This document shows, piece after piece, positions 7,687-15,727 of a stretch of DNA of 31,848 nucleotides. The notes under the pieces are model-generated. The model saw only the letters and a program-made list of their open reading frames with translations, had not been told where the DNA came from and searched no databases. The DNA comes from a virus. The stretch covers positions 1 to 31,848 of IMG/VR virus record IMGVR_UViG_3300047319_001248. One strand, given 5' to 3'. Every line of letters starts with the position of its first letter. The first letter of the stretch is position 1. Made by a program: the position numbers and the translations under genes.

Positions 7687-9374
7687 ATTCTCACATTTAC
7701 TTCGCCATCAGTGGCAACAAAACGCCCCATTCCCCAGAATTTAAACTGGGCCACAAAATCATTTGCAATACCGCACTGCCACCACATAAGCCGATTTTTA
7801 CGGTGTCCAATTGGCGGCAAGTAATAAGCCCATTCATTTCCAAATGAGGCCCCTCCATCGTCTGATATGGACAAATCAACGTGAGGTAAGGATAGATTAC
7901 TTGTGCCTGTATTAGCCTCTTGCTGGGCAATTAATACAGCACTTGTTCCATCAGCATTCTGCTGAGATACCAACATAACCCCATCTTGAGTTATCAAATC
8001 TTGTGCGTCTTGGGTTATAAGTCCTAATAATCCACCCTGAGTAATCAAAGGGTGACCGTCTTGGGTTATTAAGATAATCTCGCCCAGAGATTGCTGTTGA
8101 TAATCGGTTTCACCAGATTCAATCGTGAACCCAACATCATTTATAATCATGTAATCTTGGCCAGGCGTTCTCACATTCGCGCACGACCTAATCCTTGGAA
8201 TTTCATGTGTTTCTAGTTGGCCGCTGCTGTTTGTATCTTGATAGGTAGTAAATACCGTATCAAACGAAAACAAATTGCCATTGTTTTTTGATATGAAATA
8301 ATATTGATTATTCGTGTAGGCTACCTCAGAGGCAATAAAATAATTGAGGTTTTGATCGCATGCGTGATAAAACTTATCAGCCCCGAAATCATAAAAAAGG
8401 GATAGATTATCGCTATAGAAATTAATATGATAAAAAAGATGGCCATCTTGGCGATAAAGAAATCCTTGCGAATCTTCCGGTTTTTGCAAAAGCGAAAAAA
8501 CATAATCAATACCATCAGTAGTAATTTTTTTAGGCATGCCACCATTTGAATACATAATAATCGGGCCTGACTTCTCATTCTGAGCAAGCCATACAACAAT
8601 TTCATCCATGTAAGCTACAGTTGCAGGCTGGACACAACCATAGTCAATATTAAATTGATTGTTACGCTGATATGGAAACAGTTGTGCACCAGTATCAAAC
8701 CAAGCCTCTGTGACAATAGATCCCATTACAAAAATCATATTTCCTTTAGAAGGAAAGCGAACAACTGCCTGCACGTTATCAGGTTTGGTTTGCAAGGCAC
8801 CTACATGGAATTGGTCATTGGGCCAGGATGTTCCATCGTTGCTAGCAGATAAGCGCCAATTATTAGTTCCAGTTGAAGGCATTATAAAATAGGTGTCATG
8901 GAACGTTAAATAACCGGGCGTAAAGTCTAAAGGCACAGTTTTAAATGGTGGAGACACTGTTGGATCATAAATATAAAATGCTTTGCTATCTGATATCCCA
9001 ATCTGTGGTTTATTGTTTTCAGCTATATAAACAACGCCTGTGTTGGTTTGTAAAACTCCTATAAATATTACTTGAAATGAGGATACTTTTTGTTGCCTCT
9101 GATTATAAAATATCTCCACCAAAAAAACATTGGCACCAATAACAACCACTAATTTACCAAATTTCGAGCTAGTAAAAATCGCCCTTCCTTCCAATCCATT
9201 TCTAAATTCATTTGATTTTATGCCAACTTCATAGCCCGCATAAGGCACCATGAATTTATCACTTATGAACATATTGTATGTTTTTTCAATGCTTATTTTT
9301 GGATAGCGGCCGAAAATAGAACTTCCAACTACGTTCAATGGGAACTGCTTAAAGTTCTGGCCACGTGTAATCAT
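7683..9374 (-). CDS. P22 gp10-like packaged-DNA stabilisation / tail hub protein (563 aa)
   Basis: Starts at ATG 9374 with AGGA seven bases upstream. The N-terminal pattern (SIEKTYNMFIS..., VPYAGYEVGIKSNEFRNGLE, GRAIFTSSKFGKLVVVIGAN) and the C-terminal strand set (SISDDGGASFGNEW..., PPIGHRKNRLMWWQCG, KFWGMGRF) are those of the phage stabilisation family that includes P22 gp10, which forms the hub of the short tail and seals DNA in the head. It is about 90 residues longer than P22 gp10; much of that is an insertion at residues ~433-487 made of LITQDG-type repeats. It lies downstream of the gp4-like gene, as in P22. Confidence 0.85.
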   Translation of the reverse strand: MITRGQNFKQFPLNVVGSSIFGRYPKISIEKTYNMFISDKFMVPYAGYEVGIKSNEFRNGLEGRAIFTSSKFGKLVVVIGANVFLVEIFYNQRQQKVSSFQVIFIGVLQTNTGVVYIAENNKPQIGISDSKAFYIYDPTVSPPFKTVPLDFTPGYLTFHDTYFIMPSTGTNNWRLSASNDGTSWPNDQFHVGALQTKPDNVQAVVRFPSKGNMIFVMGSIVTEAWFDTGAQLFPYQRNNQFNIDYGCVQPATVAYMDEIVVWLAQNEKSGPIIMYSNGGMPKKITTDGIDYVFSLLQKPEDSQGFLYRQDGHLFYHINFYSDNLSLFYDFGADKFYHACDQNLNYFIASEVAYTNNQYYFISKNNGNLFSFDTVFTTYQDTNSSGQLETHEIPRIRSCANVRTPGQDYMIINDVGFTIESGETDYQQQSLGEIILITQDGHPLITQGGLLGLITQDAQDLITQDGVMLVSQQNADGTSAVLIAQQEANTGTSNLSLPHVDLSISDDGGASFGNEWAYYLPPIGHRKNRLMWWQCGIANDFVAQFKFWGMGRFVATDGEVNVRI

Positions 9375-9376
9375 TA

Positions 9377-9571
9377 CTATCCTAAAATACCAAATCCCTT
9401 GGTAACGACGCCTAAAATCGTGCTATTAAGGCTGAATATGATGCCTGTTAGCCAGCGCAATGACTTTTTGATGTCCTTTATATCGTCTTGTATATGGACT
9501 GTACTCGCTTCAACTCTTGCGAGCCTTGATTCAAGCAATATTTGCTTATCTAAAATGGCTTGTTTTTCCAT
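9377..9571 (-). CDS. XhlA-like coiled-coil plus membrane-anchor protein (64 aa)
   Basis: I use ATG 9571-9569, which overlaps the gp4-like stop by one base (TGATG); an upstream GTG at 9610 is possible but overlaps far more. Residues 1-42 form an amphipathic charged helix (MEKQAILDKQILLESRLARV, HIQDDIKDIKKSLRWL) and residues 43-64 a hydrophobic segment (TGIIFSLNSTILGVVTKGFG). This coiled-coil-then-membrane layout is that of XhlA-type proteins, some of which act with holins in lysis. Its place between two tail genes is unusual for lysis, so a virion or membrane-docking role is equally possible. A similar protein is encoded at 21,783-22,013. Confidence 0.6.
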   Translation of the reverse strand: MEKQAILDKQILLESRLARVEASTVHIQDDIKDIKKSLRWLTGIIFSLNSTILGVVTKGFGILG

Positions 9572-10353
9572 CACGGCCTCCACCCGTGCCCTATGTTGAC
9601 GTCCCCCCACGAGTAACCCGGATTTCTATCCGCATATAAAATGGATAACTTCTTCCCGCTCAAATCCGGAGGATCCATGTACATTAATTTTCTAGCCATG
9701 GATTGATAAATCTTTTCTGACTCAGGATTGAATATAATTCCATATTCACTACACATATAGCGCGCAAGACTGTACCGTAAATATTCAATATAGGATGTGT
9801 CATAACCCTGAATGCCATTATTAATAAACGTATAAGGCGTGTAATTTGGGACGCTATATTGATTAACGAATGTTGAAGTTACATCTTGTAAGTCTGTTTG
9901 TAAGTCCACATCGACCAAGAAAATCTTGACCTTCATTTTTATGGGATAAGTTGTATCTGGAATAAAGTACATTCCAAAAGTTCCGCCTCCTACGCCGCGC
10001 TCATAATTCCATGAGAAAGGTAGAGTATAGATATTATCAACCCGTGATGAACCAAAATAATTACTTCTACTCGTACCAACCATTGGGTAACGAACAACAC
10101 CAATATTAAAAGTAGAGGTTTCAATAGCCGCTACATTAGGCAAAAAATAGAATTCCTGCTGAGGCACCGCATTAAAAGTGATGTATTGCCAATAGGGAAT
10201 TAAATCGGTTTCAATTTGTTTGAAATTTAATAAATCATTAAGCATCTGCAGGCCATCATAAATCTGATCGCCTGTAGGAACTTGTAAGTTTCTAGCAACA
10301 ATTCCTGATAGAAACCAGGAGCGCGTAATTAATTGCTGTGCTGTTTGGCCCAT
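9571..10353 (-). CDS. gp4-like tail accessory / head-completion protein (260 aa)
   Basis: Starts at ATG 10353 behind AAGGGG. Its N-terminus (TAQQLITRSWFLSGIVARNL, TGDQIYDGLQMLNDLLNFKQ) has the look of podovirus adaptor proteins that begin with a helical bundle counting sample modules along the neck: a sequence of the form ...ALxLIxxALxxLGV... GxxxxGLxxLNxLL is common there. The remainder is beta-rich with a C-terminal helical YLRYSLARYMCSEYG segment. It sits between coat and gp10-like genes, where P22 has gp4 (166 aa), the first tail protein to join the portal. The extra length is unexplained. Moderately sure of the adaptor role. Confidence 0.7.
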   Translation of the reverse strand: MGQTAQQLITRSWFLSGIVARNLQVPTGDQIYDGLQMLNDLLNFKQIETDLIPYWQYITFNAVPQQEFYFLPNVAAIETSTFNIGVVRYPMVGTSRSNYFGSSRVDNIYTLPFSWNYERGVGGGTFGMYFIPDTTYPIKMKVKIFLVDVDLQTDLQDVTSTFVNQYSVPNYTPYTFINNGIQGYDTSYIEYLRYSLARYMCSEYGIIFNPESEKIYQSMARKLMYMDPPDLSGKKLSILYADRNPGYSWGDVNIGHGWRP

Positions 10354-10374
10354 AATTACCGCCCCTTAATTAGA

Positions 10375-11244
10375 CTATACTAGTGCAGGATATGCGCTGT
10401 TTGAAACGCCTGCCCATTCAACTACAGCTACAGTTACCGCATCCGAACCGGAAGTGACTTTGTAATCAATTTCAGGTTTAGATGAACCAACACCGGCTAT
10501 AACTTGGATGTATTGCGTTTGAGCAAAACCCGCGACCAATCCTGTAATAGTAGGTAGTCCACCTGTAGCACTAGAACCTGTTGGCCTAAATTGCACGGTG
10601 TCACCGACAGCTGCAGGCGTGAACGTTACCAAAAATGTCACGATTATATTTTGTAGCGTGGTAGTAGGAATTGCGCTATTAGTAGTCAAGTCAATTGCTG
10701 TAAAGCTTGTAGCAGTACCACCAGTAAGAACGGCCACTCCAGGAGAATTGAAATACGTTAAAAGTCCTGAGGAGATGTTCTGGGGTTTAACTGTTGCATA
10801 AACGAAGTGACTAGAACCATCCGTAGCCCAAAAACCAATTAGTCGATAAGAGTCATAACCAGAAGGTAATAAAGGCGCTGTATTACTTGTTAAACTAAGA
10901 ACAGCTGCAGTATTTTTATAATTGCGTGAATCACCAATTAAATAAACAGCGTATTGGGTGCTCGCGGCAATTGTACCTGTATCTAATCCATTGGCACCGT
11001 TAACAGCAGAGTTAATGAATAAGCCGGCTTGGTAGCCATCAAATACGACGGCTGGATTGTCAATCCCAAAATAATTTTGGAGCCCAACAACCATATCGAT
11101 ACTATTGGTAGAATCACGCGCAGCTCCTGGCGACACTGCTATAACAGTGGCACCAGTTGGAGTAGCTGCAGACAGTTGCAAGCCCTGTATATATAAACGA
11201 GGCAATGCGTATATTGTTTCATTTTGAATTTGTGGTGTAGTCAT
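10375..11244 (-). CDS. Hypothetical structural protein, possible head decoration or fibre (289 aa)
   Basis: Starts at ATG 11244 with GAGGGC nine bases upstream and ends 22 bases before the gp4-like gene. The protein is beta-rich, with few charges and many Thr, Ala, Ser and Gly (SAATPTGATVIAVSPGAARD, TGTIAASTQYAVYLIGDSRN, SSHFVYATVKPQNISSG), ending in VTVAVVEWAGVSNSAYPALV. The motif series resembles phage proteins that decorate the head or form slender fibres. It has no counterpart in P22, where coat is followed directly by gp4, so it is an addition to the basic module. Function not established. Confidence 0.7.
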   Translation of the reverse strand: MTTPQIQNETIYALPRLYIQGLQLSAATPTGATVIAVSPGAARDSTNSIDMVVGLQNYFGIDNPAVVFDGYQAGLFINSAVNGANGLDTGTIAASTQYAVYLIGDSRNYKNTAAVLSLTSNTAPLLPSGYDSYRLIGFWATDGSSHFVYATVKPQNISSGLLTYFNSPGVAVLTGGTATSFTAIDLTTNSAIPTTTLQNIIVTFLVTFTPAAVGDTVQFRPTGSSATGGLPTITGLVAGFAQTQYIQVIAGVGSSKPEIDYKVTSGSDAVTVAVVEWAGVSNSAYPALV

Positions 11245-11292
11245 TTTTATGCCCTCATAAATTAGTTCTGGCAGCCTTTAAGCTGCCACCAA

Positions 11293-12609
11293 TTAACCTT
11301 GTGATAATGGAATGACATAACGCATGGAGTACTCAGGCACAATTACTGAACCGTGCGTTTCGTCATAAATCATACCTGTTTGGTTTTGACCGAATAAAGA
11401 ACCGTATGTCAGTCGTAATGATGCGCCGGTATCATCATCGTATTCATTAGCTGTCGGGTACGGACTTTGTTCTGGTAATTGAGGCATCGCTAAATAAGCC
11501 GCATCACCGCCTAAAATACCACCGCAACGGTGAGATGGAAGGCCAAGTATTTGCATACCTGCAGCAATTGGATTATTTAGATTTTGATTTTGACCGCCAG
11601 CCCAATTAAGTGCAGGTGTAATATTAATCGTCACGACGCCACCTGAATTAGCAGCAGCATTGGCGGTCGCTCTAAATTGAACCGGATTAGCAGATGGGAA
11701 GTGGCCAATAAACGTTAAGTAACGCATGTTTGGTTGACCAGTAACGCCGTCTTGGAAGCTAAATAAATCCCCCGCAAGAACTGCTGAAGTATCACTAGCA
11801 GTAGCGCCACTTACAGTTATTTGAGTTACATTTTGACCTGTTGGGTCATTAGTAGAAACAACAGTTAGAGTGGATTGGTTAATGCCTGTGTTACCGGAAA
11901 CGTGAATAGGCATTAAGTTTGACTGATAGTAGCTTACTAATGGCGTACCAAAGTCCCCTACTTCCCAGCTCATTGCTATTTCATCGTTTCGATGTGGCAC
12001 GAATTGGTTTAAACCATTACCAACAACGGCAGGAACTACAGTATCAGGCAAGTAAACCTTAATTCCTTCTGCTACAGAACCATAATTCTTGAAGAACATA
12101 ATGGCTTGCGCTAATTGCTGATAAGAACTAATTGCAGTTGTACCATTACCATAATATCTGTATGGGCCTGAGAAACTATTAGTTGTTCCATCTAATTGAG
12201 ATACAACGCCTGATGCCCAGTTTAATGCGATGTTTCCTTCAACAAGAGCTGCAAGTTCTGCAATGGCAGACTTACCAAAGACTCTCATGTAGTCTTCTTC
12301 GCCTTTCTCTAAGTTAAATATACGTTGTTGTGAGGTGACAGCAAACGATGTGTTATTCGCTTGGTCACAAGGTAAAGATTGCACTCTTTGAACAGCAGGC
12401 TGAAATGCTGCAACAAGGCCGGCTGTAGTTGTAAATCTAGGAGGCAAGTCAAAGGTTACTACTGAACCTAAGTTAGCTTGAATTTTATCAAAGTCTTTGA
12501 ATTTTGTGTTAAATGTTGAAATATGACAACATAGGTTTTGTAATAATGCCAAACCTGAGCGCTGATATGTTTGTACTTGTTGTAAAATATTAGTGGGGAA
12601 AACTGCCAT
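11293..12609 (-). CDS. Major capsid (coat) protein, P22 gp5-like (438 aa)
   Basis: Starts at ATG 12609 with AGGAG nine bases upstream. It begins MAVFPTNILQQVQTYQRSGL and has an N-terminal helix, a mixed alpha/beta core with FVPHRNDEIAMSWEVGDFGT, an inserted beta region (STLTVVSTNDPTGQNVTQIT) and a C-terminal domain ending VIVPEYSMRYVIPLSQG. The length is nearly that of P22 coat (430 aa), and it directly follows a scaffold gene, as coat genes do. Sequence identity with P22 coat is low by eye, so this would be a distant member of the HK97-fold coat group. The assignment is firm from context and size. Confidence 0.8.
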   Translation of the reverse strand: MAVFPTNILQQVQTYQRSGLALLQNLCCHISTFNTKFKDFDKIQANLGSVVTFDLPPRFTTTAGLVAAFQPAVQRVQSLPCDQANNTSFAVTSQQRIFNLEKGEEDYMRVFGKSAIAELAALVEGNIALNWASGVVSQLDGTTNSFSGPYRYYGNGTTAISSYQQLAQAIMFFKNYGSVAEGIKVYLPDTVVPAVVGNGLNQFVPHRNDEIAMSWEVGDFGTPLVSYYQSNLMPIHVSGNTGINQSTLTVVSTNDPTGQNVTQITVSGATASDTSAVLAGDLFSFQDGVTGQPNMRYLTFIGHFPSANPVQFRATANAAANSGGVVTINITPALNWAGGQNQNLNNPIAAGMQILGLPSHRCGGILGGDAAYLAMPQLPEQSPYPTANEYDDDTGASLRLTYGSLFGQNQTGMIYDETHGSVIVPEYSMRYVIPLSQG

Positions 12610-12659
12610 GTTAGTACTCCTAACTTTAGTCCTTTAAGTTAGGATTCGAATACCTGTCC

Positions 12660-13376
12660 TTATGCCCTATACTTTCGTTTTAAATCTGTCATAGACAAAG
12701 AACTACCCGAATCCGTTCCGGTGTTAGAAGGTCTTTGTTGTGACAATGGTGTATTGGAGTCTTTCATTTTCGAACCTTGTTCATTTGCCTTTATTGAGTC
12801 TGACAAACGCTTAATTTCGTAAATGGCATCCGATGAATTATGAGAACTTAATCCCTCAAGCCTATATAGCTTATCGCGATTTTTAGCCAGGTGATAGAGT
12901 ACATCCGCGCTATTATCAACGTGCTCGGCCAAAAGCTGAACAACATTGGGATAATATTGCATTGCAACGTTACCCGTTACATTCTCAAAGTCTTCGTATC
13001 TATCTTTCCCAGCAATAATCTTGTCTCGAAACATGCCTACAATACGATTAGCAGCATCCACATTCGCCCGCTCCTGTGCTTCTTGCTCCAGTTGGGTAAA
13101 GTGGGTTTTAATCCTATCATCGGTCACACGTTTAATGTCATCTTCTGACATATTCCTATGAGACACTTGTTCCTGAAATTGTTGTTGTGACGCACTAGCA
13201 GATTGAGCCTGTTGCTTTTTATAAGCCTCAACGGCACGTTCGGCCGCCTCACGCTTTGCACTGCCAACAATGTCATTTACCTGAGATTGTGAAATCATTT
13301 TCTCAGTAACAACAGGAACTGATTCAGCTTGGGTCTGATTTGATTCAGACGCATTATCCATAACACTATTATCCAT
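12660..13376 (-). CDS. Scaffold protein, gp8-like (238 aa)
   Basis: Starts at ATG 13376 behind AGAAGGA; a second in-frame ATG five codons on is less well spaced. The protein is highly charged and almost all helical, with Gln- and Glu-rich segments (YKKQQAQSASASQQQFQEQV, LEQEAQERANVDAANRIVG), a central YEDFENVTGNVAMQYYPNVV, and a short basic C-terminus (MTDLKRKYRA). In P22 the scaffold's basic C-terminal helix-turn-helix binds coat, and this end fits that role. It lies immediately before the coat gene. Scaffolds direct procapsid assembly and then exit. P22 gp8 is 303 aa, so this one is short. Confidence 0.85.
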   Translation of the reverse strand: MDNSVMDNASESNQTQAESVPVVTEKMISQSQVNDIVGSAKREAAERAVEAYKKQQAQSASASQQQFQEQVSHRNMSEDDIKRVTDDRIKTHFTQLEQEAQERANVDAANRIVGMFRDKIIAGKDRYEDFENVTGNVAMQYYPNVVQLLAEHVDNSADVLYHLAKNRDKLYRLEGLSSHNSSDAIYEIKRLSDSIKANEQGSKMKDSNTPLSQQRPSNTGTDSGSSLSMTDLKRKYRA

Positions 13377-13550
13377 AAATTCCTTCTAGCTATTGCCCCG
13401 CTACGGTTAGTCCTTGGCTTTTCGCACCAGTCTCGGATTATTACGCCATCACGCTTTTAAAACGCCCCAATTAACGCATGGGTCTCGATGAATTTGCCTT
13501 CCGTGGCACCATTTTTGAATTCACGCTCCAAGGTTATTTGTATTTATGAT
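13377..13550 (-). promoter_or_regulatory. Structured GC-richer leader upstream of scaffold gene
   Basis: This stretch is clearly richer in G+C than its surroundings and has no convincing gene. Read on the minus strand it contains GTGAATT pairing with AATTCAT around an inner TGCC/GGCA hairpin, a long-range CCTTGG/CCAAGG pair that could close the element, a TGGC/GCCA pair and a tiny CCG-TAG-CGG hairpin just before the AGAAGGA ribosome site. It could be a 5' leader that sets scaffold and coat expression, or an RNA with another role. No known family is recognised. Confidence 0.4.
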
Positions 13551-13668
13551 TTACAACAATGCTAGGTACAAAGCAGTATTAAACAATATTAATTTTTATT
13601 AATTGGTATTAAAGTTATTTAATTTGTTTTATTTTAAACTAATTCAATGTTAACGATTTGAGAATTTT
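13551..13668 (+). promoter_or_regulatory. AT-rich control region of the plus-strand two-gene cassette
   Basis: About 118 bases, nearly all A and T, between the leader of the scaffold gene and the plus-strand gene at 13,669. It holds two direct copies of GTATTAAA (near 13,577 and 13,605) separated by an imperfect inverted repeat (AATATTAATTTTTATTAATT), and AATGTTAAC close to the start codon. Several AT-rich -10-like words occur, so no single promoter can be picked. The repeats suggest an operator. Confidence 0.35.
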
Positions 13669-14190
13669 ATGAGTGAACCCTATTATGACTTTGACCGTTG
13701 CTCCCTTGATGAGTCTGATGATGACGCAATAAGTCTTGATGATTGGAAGCCATCAATTAAAAAGAAAGAAATAATTCAGTCCTCATGGCGCAAAGAGCAA
13801 ATAGGGAATAATTTCAATCAGCATCCAAAGAGAGATGATTTTAAAAAAATTAAAATGCATTTAAAAAGCAAGGTGGCCGATGCCGAAATCATGGATGTGT
13901 TCGGAATTACTTGTGAAACATTAATGGCCATTAAGCAAAACAGATATTCTCCAATTAATGGCATATCAATGGATAATTTAAGTAAAATTTATAAGGAATT
14001 TGATACAATAGAGTCTAATATCAATAAATTAAATCAGGCCATAAAATATTTAAGTAAGATATTATTTGTTGATGAGACCAGTTTAAAGGAATTTACGGAT
14101 TACTGTAATAATACAAAGACTAGAAAATTAAAAGAGATTGTCGATAGTGACGCTGATGAAGATATGGATGAATTCATGGATGATTTATGA
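13669..14190 (+). CDS. Hypothetical acidic-ended protein, possible regulator (173 aa)
   Basis: First gene of a plus-strand pair set inside the minus-strand late operon. Starts at ATG 13669 with weak GAG before it. The N-terminus is acidic (DRCSLDESDDDAISLDDW), then basic (KPSIKKKEIIQSSWRKEQIG), a possible helix-turn-helix at residues ~65-95 (SKVADAEIMDVFGITCETLM), a helical region and a very acidic tail (DSDADEDMDEFMDDL). The next gene overlaps its stop by ATGA. A DNA-binding or anti-host protein expressed on its own promoter in the lysogen would fit the moron-like setting; the function is unknown. Confidence 0.7.
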   Translation: MSEPYYDFDRCSLDESDDDAISLDDWKPSIKKKEIIQSSWRKEQIGNNFNQHPKRDDFKKIKMHLKSKVADAEIMDVFGITCETLMAIKQNRYSPINGISMDNLSKIYKEFDTIESNINKLNQAIKYLSKILFVDETSLKEFTDYCNNTKTRKLKEIVDSDADEDMDEFMDDL

Positions 14191-14390
14191 TTACAATTTG
14201 TGGCGAAACATACCTGGTAGAAAAAGAATTACCTTCTAAATATGGGCTATCTATCCATTGGTTTAGAAAAGCTAGATGTGAGGGGAAAAGTCCTACGTAC
14301 CATAAACTTAATGGAAAGGTCTATTACAAAGAAAATCAAGTAGATGATTGGTTTAAGGAACATTTAATCCCTATCCAATCGATGAAATAA
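14187..14390 (+). CDS. AlpA/excisionase-type small HTH protein (67 aa)
   Basis: Start ATG overlaps the preceding stop (ATGA), so it is probably translated by coupling. The sequence ELPSKYGLSIHWFRKARCEG followed by PTYHKLNGKVYYKENQVDDW has the pattern of the MerR-like HTH_17/AlpA group: a helix-turn-helix, then a beta wing with a conserved ...Y/W..xxVxxWL end. Such proteins regulate prophage genes or aid excision. The last visible element after it is a bidirectional hairpin at 14,390-14,420. Regulation of the cassette itself, or of another phage operon, is the likely role. Confidence 0.7.
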   Translation: MITICGETYLVEKELPSKYGLSIHWFRKARCEGKSPTYHKLNGKVYYKENQVDDWFKEHLIPIQSMK

Positions 14391-14420
14391 GGCAGGAAAA
14401 AAGGAAGTTAAAACCTGCCT
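14390..14420. terminator. Hairpin between convergent genes
   Basis: AGGCAGG (14390-14396) pairs with CCTGCCT (14414-14420), seven bases each, around a purine/A-rich loop. It lies between the end of the plus-strand pair and the end of the minus-strand fibre gene, so it could stop both transcripts. The flanks are AT-rich rather than a clean run of T, so strength is uncertain. Confidence 0.55.
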
Positions 14421-14433
14421 ATTTCATTACATC

Positions 14434-15462
14434 TTAAAACACAGTATACCCTATTAATATTGTTCCATTAAGAGACGTTGCCGCAGTATTATTAAAAATT
14501 GTAAGTGCAGCACTTCCCGCCCCTGGAACTACTGTAAAAGTAATATTTTGGACAGTATTAGTTCCACCTTGTATGGTCAATCCAATCACCGATGTTGCGG
14601 TAATCTTAGTATTAGTCCAAGTAATGTCATAGGTTGCACCACCCGCCGTAGTCAATGAAGAAGTTGTGATAACGCCTGCATTACCGCTTGCAGTAACAGC
14701 ATTCGTAGATTCTGCGCCATTCGCTTTGGCAAGAATTATTTGACCTGAACCACTAAATGTATTCGCCGCTGTAAGATTAGCAAACGAACCAGGAGCAGCA
14801 CCTGAATCAATCATCAAGCCACCTGTACCGGATGCTATGGGAAAATTGCCTGAAACAAGGGGTGTCGCTGTGGCGCCTACTAAAAATCTACCCACGGCAT
14901 TTGCAGGATCGGGAATACTTACAACGGATGCCTGACCCATGGCAACGTTACTGATCGTGGTATTTGTATTACCAGTGTTCGCAACAGCTGCAAGAATCAG
15001 CGATCCCTTTGACCCTGTTGCAGAAAAAGAGGCTAAAGTCCCTGCCGTTCCGCCCGCTGCAAGCCCTGCGGAAATATTGCCTGCATTAATCACATTTGCG
15101 GCAGCAGATGACATATTACCGGTTGTATTTGTGAAATGGTTAATAAAGTTTGCGGTAGTAGGAAGTGTTACAGAACCACCACTAGCACTGTTCCATTCTG
15201 TTAAGGTAATTTGTCCTGTCGCAGAACTAATAGATACTGTAAGAATCACAAATGTTCCGGATTGTGTTTGCTGATTAAAGCTATAAAGGGCCTGTATCAC
15301 ATCAGCATTAGACAAAGGGATGCCGGCCTGAATGGCTGCTGAGTTAAGGTATCCTGCAGTTGTTACAGCAGCTAAATTGTCGCCAAATATAGCAAACTTA
15401 AACTGTGGTAAATTTCCGTTCGTAACAGGAATTGGAACAGGAAATTGAATAATACTAGTCAT
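14434..15462 (-). CDS. Fibre-like virion protein with C-terminal beta-sandwich (342 aa)
   Basis: Starts at ATG 15462 behind AAAGGACT. Residues ~1-95 (PQFKFAIFGDNLAAVTTAGY, LSNADVIQALYSFNQQTQSG, FVILTVSISSATGQITLTEW) form a head domain; the middle is a Gly/Thr/Asn-rich shaft (HFTNTTGNMSSAAANVINAG, TGGLMIDSGAAPGSFANLTA); the C-terminal ~85 residues (ASGNAGVITTSSLTTAGGAT, FTVVPGAGSAALTIFNNTAA, NGTILIGYTVF) have the form of a beta-sandwich domain that recurs at the ends of phage appendage proteins. It lies between the tiny-gene cluster and the plus-strand cassette, upstream of scaffold, an unusual place for a fibre. Likely a head or tail appendage. Confidence 0.75.
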   Translation of the reverse strand: MTSIIQFPVPIPVTNGNLPQFKFAIFGDNLAAVTTAGYLNSAAIQAGIPLSNADVIQALYSFNQQTQSGTFVILTVSISSATGQITLTEWNSASGGSVTLPTTANFINHFTNTTGNMSSAAANVINAGNISAGLAAGGTAGTLASFSATGSKGSLILAAVANTGNTNTTISNVAMGQASVVSIPDPANAVGRFLVGATATPLVSGNFPIASGTGGLMIDSGAAPGSFANLTAANTFSGSGQIILAKANGAESTNAVTASGNAGVITTSSLTTAGGATYDITWTNTKITATSVIGLTIQGGTNTVQNITFTVVPGAGSAALTIFNNTAATSLNGTILIGYTVF

Positions 15463-15488
15463 TATAATAGTCCTTTAAAATAATGTTA

Positions 15489-15698
15489 TTATGCTTTTCT
15501 AGGAGTCAAAGAATCACCCCTACGACTCCAATGCGCTTTATCTCCATGACCCATTTTTCCATGGTGGCCTTCGCAATCTTTTGGATTATATTCGCTACGA
15601 CGTTGCTTAACCCTCTCAATACCTTGCTGATGGTTGTCTTTGACAATTCTATTATCTATCATTCCATGGCGCGGGCTGTACTCGTGAACTTTACTCAT
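15489..15698 (-). CDS. Small basic His-rich protein (69 aa)
   Basis: Starts at ATG 15698 behind AAGGATATT. Rich in Arg, Lys, His and Gly, with EGHHGKMGHGDKAHWSRRGD and a C-terminal SLTPRKA. Similar short basic proteins are common between portal and scaffold or coat in P22-like phages and are of unknown function; they may neutralise DNA in the head. No hydrophobic core or known motif is visible. Part of the nine-gene run 15,489-17,247. Confidence 0.65.
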   Translation of the reverse strand: MSKVHEYSPRHGMIDNRIVKDNHQQGIERVKQRRSEYNPKDCEGHHGKMGHGDKAHWSRRGDSLTPRKA

Positions 15699-15727
15699 TT
15701 TAATATCCTTATTATAATGGTTTAGTA

